From NCBI RefSeq assembly GCF_004208635.1, contig NZ_CP035806.1:1116001-1180000 (forward strand): 64,000 bases of DNA. Reading direction: 5' to 3'. A model generated the notes under the pieces. That model searched no databases. It worked only from the letters and a program-made list of their open reading frames with translations, and was not told the DNA's origin. Each line of letters begins with the position of its first letter. Position 1 is the first letter of the stretch. Shown here piece by piece: positions 60,592 to 64,000 of the stretch. The DNA is from Leucobacter triazinivorans. GTDB taxonomy: Bacteria; Actinomycetota; Actinomycetes; Actinomycetales; Microbacteriaceae. A program made the translations under genes and the position numbers.

Positions 60592-62199
60592 ATGGTCGCC
60601 GAAGTCTCGATGCGCGGGATCACCAAGCGCTTTCCCGGCGTCCTCGCCGACGATGACGTCGACTTCGACGTGGAGCGCGGCGAGATCCACGCGCTCATGG
60701 GCGAGAACGGTGCGGGCAAGTCGATCCTCATGTCGATGCTCGCGGGGGTCTACCGACCCGACGCGGGCGAGATCTACATCCGCGGCGAGCGGCACGAGTT
60801 CGCCTCACCGCTCGACGCGATCGATGCCGGCATCGGCATGGTCTTCCAGTCGTTCAAGCTCTTCCCCTCCCTCACGGTCGCCGAGAACGTCGTGTTCCGC
60901 AGCGAACCGACGAAGCGGGGCCTCATCGACCGTCAGGCGGCCAACCGCAAGGTCGCCGAGATCGCCGAGAAGTACGGACTCGCCCTCGATCCCACCGCTC
61001 GGGTCGACTCCGTGCCCGTCGGCGTGCTGCAGCGGGTCGAGATCGTCAAGGCGCTCTATCGCGAGGCCCGCGTGCTGATCCTGGACGAGCCCACGGCGGT
61101 GCTCACACCGCAGGAGACCGAGCGCCTCTTCGACGTGCTGCGCGCGCTCAAGGCCGACGGCCGCACCATCATCCTCATCACCCACAAGCTCAACGAGGTC
61201 ATGGCGATCTCGGATCGCGTCACAGTGCTGCGCGACGGCCGCAATGTCGCGAGCCTCGTCACCGCGGACAGCTCGCCGGCCGAGATCACCCGGCACATGA
61301 CGGGCCGCGACGTCGATCTCACCACGCCCCCTCCCGCCCGCGCACCCGGCGAGGTGGTGCTCGATGTGCGCGGCCTCTGCGTGCCCGGCTCGGGCGGCCG
61401 CGACGCGGTCTCCGAGGCGAGCCTGTTCGTGCGGTCCGGGGAGGTCGTCGGGATCGCCGGCGTCGCCGGCAACGGCCAGGTCGAACTGGCCGAGGCGGTG
61501 ATCGGCATGCGGCGCGCGAGTGCGGGCAGCGTGTCGGTGCGCGGCGAGGATCTCAGTCGCGCGTCCATCGCGCAGCGTCGAGACGGCGGGATCGCCTACA
61601 TTCCCGAGGACCGTCACGCCGTCGGCAGCGCCGGCACGGCCGACGCGATCGACAACCTGGCGCTCGGCCACCATCGGCGCGCACCGCTGCTGCGCCGCGG
61701 CCTGCTCTCGCGGGGCGCCATGCTCGAGCACGCGAAGCGGCTGATCGGGCGATTCGGGGTGAAGATCGCCGGCCCGTCGACCCCGGTCGGCACGCTCTCC
61801 GGAGGCAATCTCCAGAAGGTCGTCGTCGCACGCGAGCTCGACTACCGATCCCCGCTGCTCATCGCCGAGCAGCCGACCCGCGGCGTCGACATCGGCGCGA
61901 TCGAGTCGATCCACCGGGAGCTGTGCGAGTACCGCGATGCGGGTGGCGCCCTGCTGCTGATCTCGGCCGAATTGAGCGAGATCATGTCGCTCTCCTCGCG
62001 CATTCTCGTGATGTTCGAGGGCAGGATCGTGGCCGAGGTGCCCCAGGCGGAGGCGGACGACGCCCTGCTCGGCCTCTACATGGCGGGCCACGAGCCCGAG
62101 GATCGGCACCGGCCGGGCTCGTTCGCGGCCGCACTCGCCGCGGCCGCACTCGCCGCGCCCGCGGGATCCACCACCAGCGAGAAGGGGATCGCGTCGTGA
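60592..62199 (+). CDS. Nucleoside ABC transporter ATP-binding protein (two ABC domains)
   Basis: 535-aa RbsA/NupO-like ATPase. Domain 1: Walker A GENGAGKSILMSML (residues 38-51), degenerate signature VGVLQRVEIVKALYR, Walker B LILDEPTAVLTP. Domain 2: Walker A-like GVAGNGQVELAEAV (degenerate, Lys replaced by Gln as usual), signature TLSGGNLQKVVVAREL and LIAEQPTRGVD. Only domain 1 has a complete Walker A, as in sugar and nucleoside importers of this class. ATG follows AAAGGAG. Its stop overlaps the permease start (GTGA). A short Ala-rich duplication (ALAAAALAA) precedes the C-terminus. Confidence 0.93.
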   Translation: MVAEVSMRGITKRFPGVLADDDVDFDVERGEIHALMGENGAGKSILMSMLAGVYRPDAGEIYIRGERHEFASPLDAIDAGIGMVFQSFKLFPSLTVAENVVFRSEPTKRGLIDRQAANRKVAEIAEKYGLALDPTARVDSVPVGVLQRVEIVKALYREARVLILDEPTAVLTPQETERLFDVLRALKADGRTIILITHKLNEVMAISDRVTVLRDGRNVASLVTADSSPAEITRHMTGRDVDLTTPPPARAPGEVVLDVRGLCVPGSGGRDAVSEASLFVRSGEVVGIAGVAGNGQVELAEAVIGMRRASAGSVSVRGEDLSRASIAQRRDGGIAYIPEDRHAVGSAGTADAIDNLALGHHRRAPLLRRGLLSRGAMLEHAKRLIGRFGVKIAGPSTPVGTLSGGNLQKVVVARELDYRSPLLIAEQPTRGVDIGAIESIHRELCEYRDAGGALLLISAELSEIMSLSSRILVMFEGRIVAEVPQAEADDALLGLYMAGHEPEDRHRPGSFAAALAAAALAAPAGSTTSEKGIAS

Positions 62200-63428
62200 G
62201 CGCTCTGCAGAGATTCGGCCGTTGGCTGGCCGGGCCGATCCCGGTGTCCATCGTGCTCGCCCTGCTCATCGGCGCCTGCTTCATGCTGATCGCGGGCGTC
62301 GATCCCCTGAGCGGGTACGCCGCGATGATCAACGGCTCGTTCGGCAGCGGGCCCGGGCTCTCCAACACCCTGCAGCGCGCGATCCCGATCATCGGAATCG
62401 GGATCGCGATCGCCATCGCGTTCCGTGCCGGCGTGCTCAACCTGGGCACGGAGGGTCAGGCGGGGCTCGGGGCCCTCGCGGGCGGCGTCGTGGCGATCTA
62501 CGTGCCCGGTCCTGCGGCGCTGATCGTGCCGCTCGCGCTCGTCACCGCGGTCGTGGTCGGCGCCGCGTGGGGGCTCATCGCCGCCGTGCTGCAGAACCTG
62601 CTCGGCGTGCCCATCCTGCTCTCCACCCTGCTGCTCAACTACCCCGCACGCTACTTCTCGTCGTGGGTGATCCGCTTCCGGCTCGACGAGCCGACCTCCG
62701 ATCTCGTCGCGAGCGAGCAGCTGCGCCCCGACGTGCAGCTCTCGATGCTCGTCGCCCGAGACTCGGCGCTCGCCGATACGCTGCGCAGCACGTTCGGCCC
62801 CACGAGCCCCATCACGGCGGTGCTCACGGGCGTCAACTGGTCCATCGTCGTGCTCATCCTCGTGGTGATCGCCGTGATCTTCATGAATCGTCGCACGCGC
62901 TACGGCTTCGAGTCCGGGCTCAGTGGCCAGAACGCCGAGTTCGTGCGCTACGGCGGCGTCAAGCCCGGCCCGCTGGTGCTGCGCACCATGGCCCTCTCGG
63001 GTGGCCTCGCCGGGCTCTTCGGTGTGATGCTCACGATCGGCGCCCCCAATACGCGCCTCATCGAGGGCTATTTCGTGCAGACGAACTACGCCTGGACGGC
63101 GCTCCTCGTCACGCTCCTGGCCCTGTACCGGCCCATCGGCATCGTCATCGCGGGTCTCTTCTTCGCCGCGATCATGGTCGGCAGCGACGCCATGGGCCGC
63201 GAGCTCGGCCTTTCGCCGCAGATCGCGGCGGTCATCCAGGCGCTCGTCATCATCCTGCTCGCGTTCCGGGTCACCCTGCCCCACTTCCGGCGCAGGCGCG
63301 GCCGTGACGTGAGCGACGAACCACCGCTCGACGAGCCGCCGATCGACGAGTCCCCGCTCACCGCGGCGCACACGCCCGCCCCCGCGCCGGTCGACCCCGC
63401 CGCAGAGCCGAAGGAGTCGGAGCGATGA
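62196..63428 (+). CDS. Nucleoside ABC transporter permease 1
   Basis: 410-aa BPD_transp_2-family permease (NupP type) with about ten helices. Helix-rich region with FRAGVLNLGTEGQAGLGALAGG (the conserved NxGxEGQ motif), LLSTLLLNYPARYF and SGLSGQNAEFVRYGG. The C-terminal 45 residues after the last helix are a basic then Pro/Asp/Glu-rich tail (DEPPLDEPPIDESPL), an unusual extension. GTG 62196 overlaps the ATPase stop. Confidence 0.92.
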   Translation: MSALQRFGRWLAGPIPVSIVLALLIGACFMLIAGVDPLSGYAAMINGSFGSGPGLSNTLQRAIPIIGIGIAIAIAFRAGVLNLGTEGQAGLGALAGGVVAIYVPGPAALIVPLALVTAVVVGAAWGLIAAVLQNLLGVPILLSTLLLNYPARYFSSWVIRFRLDEPTSDLVASEQLRPDVQLSMLVARDSALADTLRSTFGPTSPITAVLTGVNWSIVVLILVVIAVIFMNRRTRYGFESGLSGQNAEFVRYGGVKPGPLVLRTMALSGGLAGLFGVMLTIGAPNTRLIEGYFVQTNYAWTALLVTLLALYRPIGIVIAGLFFAAIMVGSDAMGRELGLSPQIAAVIQALVIILLAFRVTLPHFRRRRGRDVSDEPPLDEPPIDESPLTAAHTPAPAPVDPAAEPKESER

Positions 63429-64000
63429 CCTTCCTCGATGTATTCGATCAGGACCTGCTCTCCTCGGTGCTGCGATCGCTGATCCCGATCCTGCTCGCCG
63501 CGCTCGGCGGCATGCTTGCCGAGCGCGTCGGCATATTCAACATCGGTCTCGAGGGCATGATCCTGATCGGTGCGTTCTGCGGCGTTGCCGCATCGTTCTT
63601 CACGCACAACTGGCTCGTCGGCGTCATCGTCGCCATGGTGGCGGGCGCGCTGTTCTCGCTGATCCTCGGCTACGGCTCCGTCTACCGCAAGGGCGATCCC
63701 ATCGTGCTCGCCATCGCCATGAACATTCTGGCCGTGGGGATGACCAGCTTCCTGCTGGTGGCGATCTTCGACGTGCAGGGCGTGTTCCAGGATCCGGGCA
63801 TCGACGGCATCCCCACCTGGCGCATCCCGTTCCTCGCCGATCTGCCGGTGATCGGCGCGTTCTTCTCGCTCACGCCACTCGGGTATCTGGCGCTGCTGCT
63901 CGTGCCGGTGCTGTGGGTGGTGCTCTTCCGCACGCCCCTCGGCTTGCGGCTGCGCGGAGTGGGCGAGCGTCCGCTCGCGGCGGCGACGATGGGCGTCGAC
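63425..64000 (+). CDS. Nucleoside ABC transporter permease 2, cut by the window end
   Basis: 192 codons are present and the frame is open at the right edge. Its N-terminal half shows LAALGGMLAERVGIFNIGLEGMILIGAF (NxGxEGM motif of BPD_transp_2 permeases) and DPIVLAIAMNILAVGMTSFLL. ATG overlaps the preceding stop by 4 bp. It completes the BMP-NupOPQ-type importer; a cytidine deaminase, phosphorylase or methionine-salvage gene could follow outside the window. Confidence 0.92.
   Translation, partial: MTFLDVFDQDLLSSVLRSLIPILLAALGGMLAERVGIFNIGLEGMILIGAFCGVAASFFTHNWLVGVIVAMVAGALFSLILGYGSVYRKGDPIVLAIAMNILAVGMTSFLLVAIFDVQGVFQDPGIDGIPTWRIPFLADLPVIGAFFSLTPLGYLALLLVPVLWVVLFRTPLGLRLRGVGERPLAAATMGVD

Overview
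The window is GC-rich DNA (roughly 70 percent by eye) dense with Actinobacterial protein families. Gene content (DUF4245 and DUF6264-like membrane proteins, a PIN-PhoH protein, class II fructose bisphosphatase GlpX, XseA/XseB next to IspH) and the many leaderless genes with a TAnnnT box 6-8 nt before the start codon suggest a Microbacteriaceae chromosome. Leucobacter or a near relative is my guess, but the genus is inference. Housekeeping genes (typA, ychF, fbaA, glpX, ispH, xseAB, fumC) argue against a plasmid. No rRNA, tRNA, CRISPR array, phage or complete insertion sequence was seen.

Region 1 (1-19500) is the accessory part. After the end of an LLM flavin oxidoreductase come two related divergent cassettes. 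Each has a LacI-family regulator facing a complete dipeptide-type ABC importer (SBP, two permeases, two ATPases) that ends in a C45-family autoproteolytic Ntn-hydrolase. Cassette A (1382-10011) also carries, inside the operon, a 355-aa enzyme that matches NylC (6-aminohexanoate-oligomer endohydrolase, a nylon-oligomer hydrolase) at every catalytic position I can recall. The first regulator's likely operator (CATAAAtcgtTTTATG) lies in the intergenic region of cassette A and again, twice, in front of a PaiB-like FMN-binding gene at 10169-10891. That suggests one regulon for import and intracellular hydrolysis of amide oligomers or peptides. Cassette B (11461-19491) has its own operator type (CAAAACGGTTTG, two copies).

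Region 2 (19700-29600) holds typA, a Bcr/CflA-type drug exporter, a third peptide ABC importer (oppA-B-C plus a fused two-ATPase OppDF) and a CPBP membrane protease. Region 3 (29600-42400) is a series of mostly small, singly transcribed genes: homocysteine methyltransferase with a kinase-like partner, a small alarmone synthetase, a standalone condensation-domain protein opposite an alpha/beta hydrolase, DinB, VOC, YwqK-like, YchF, ABM monooxygenase, a TetR/NAD(P)H-oxidoreductase pair and a DEDDh exonuclease. Region 4 (42400-58000) is core metabolism and DNA maintenance: rmuC, glpX, fbaA, an MFS transporter translationally coupled to an S1P-lyase-like PLP enzyme, ispH, xseA/xseB, carbonic anhydrase, fumC and phoH. 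Region 5 (58200-64000) is mtnA followed by a BMP-type nucleoside ABC transporter that runs off the right edge, suggesting salvage of a methylthio-nucleoside or related compound.

The non-coding DNA is unusually structured. A palindromic element of exactly 53 bp occurs five times between genes. Two other hairpin families (ATCCTGCG...CGCAGGAT and GGTTTCGACTCGCT...) are also repeated. GC-rich minisatellites sit at the 3' ends of many genes, and in three cases they are translated into repetitive C-terminal tails.
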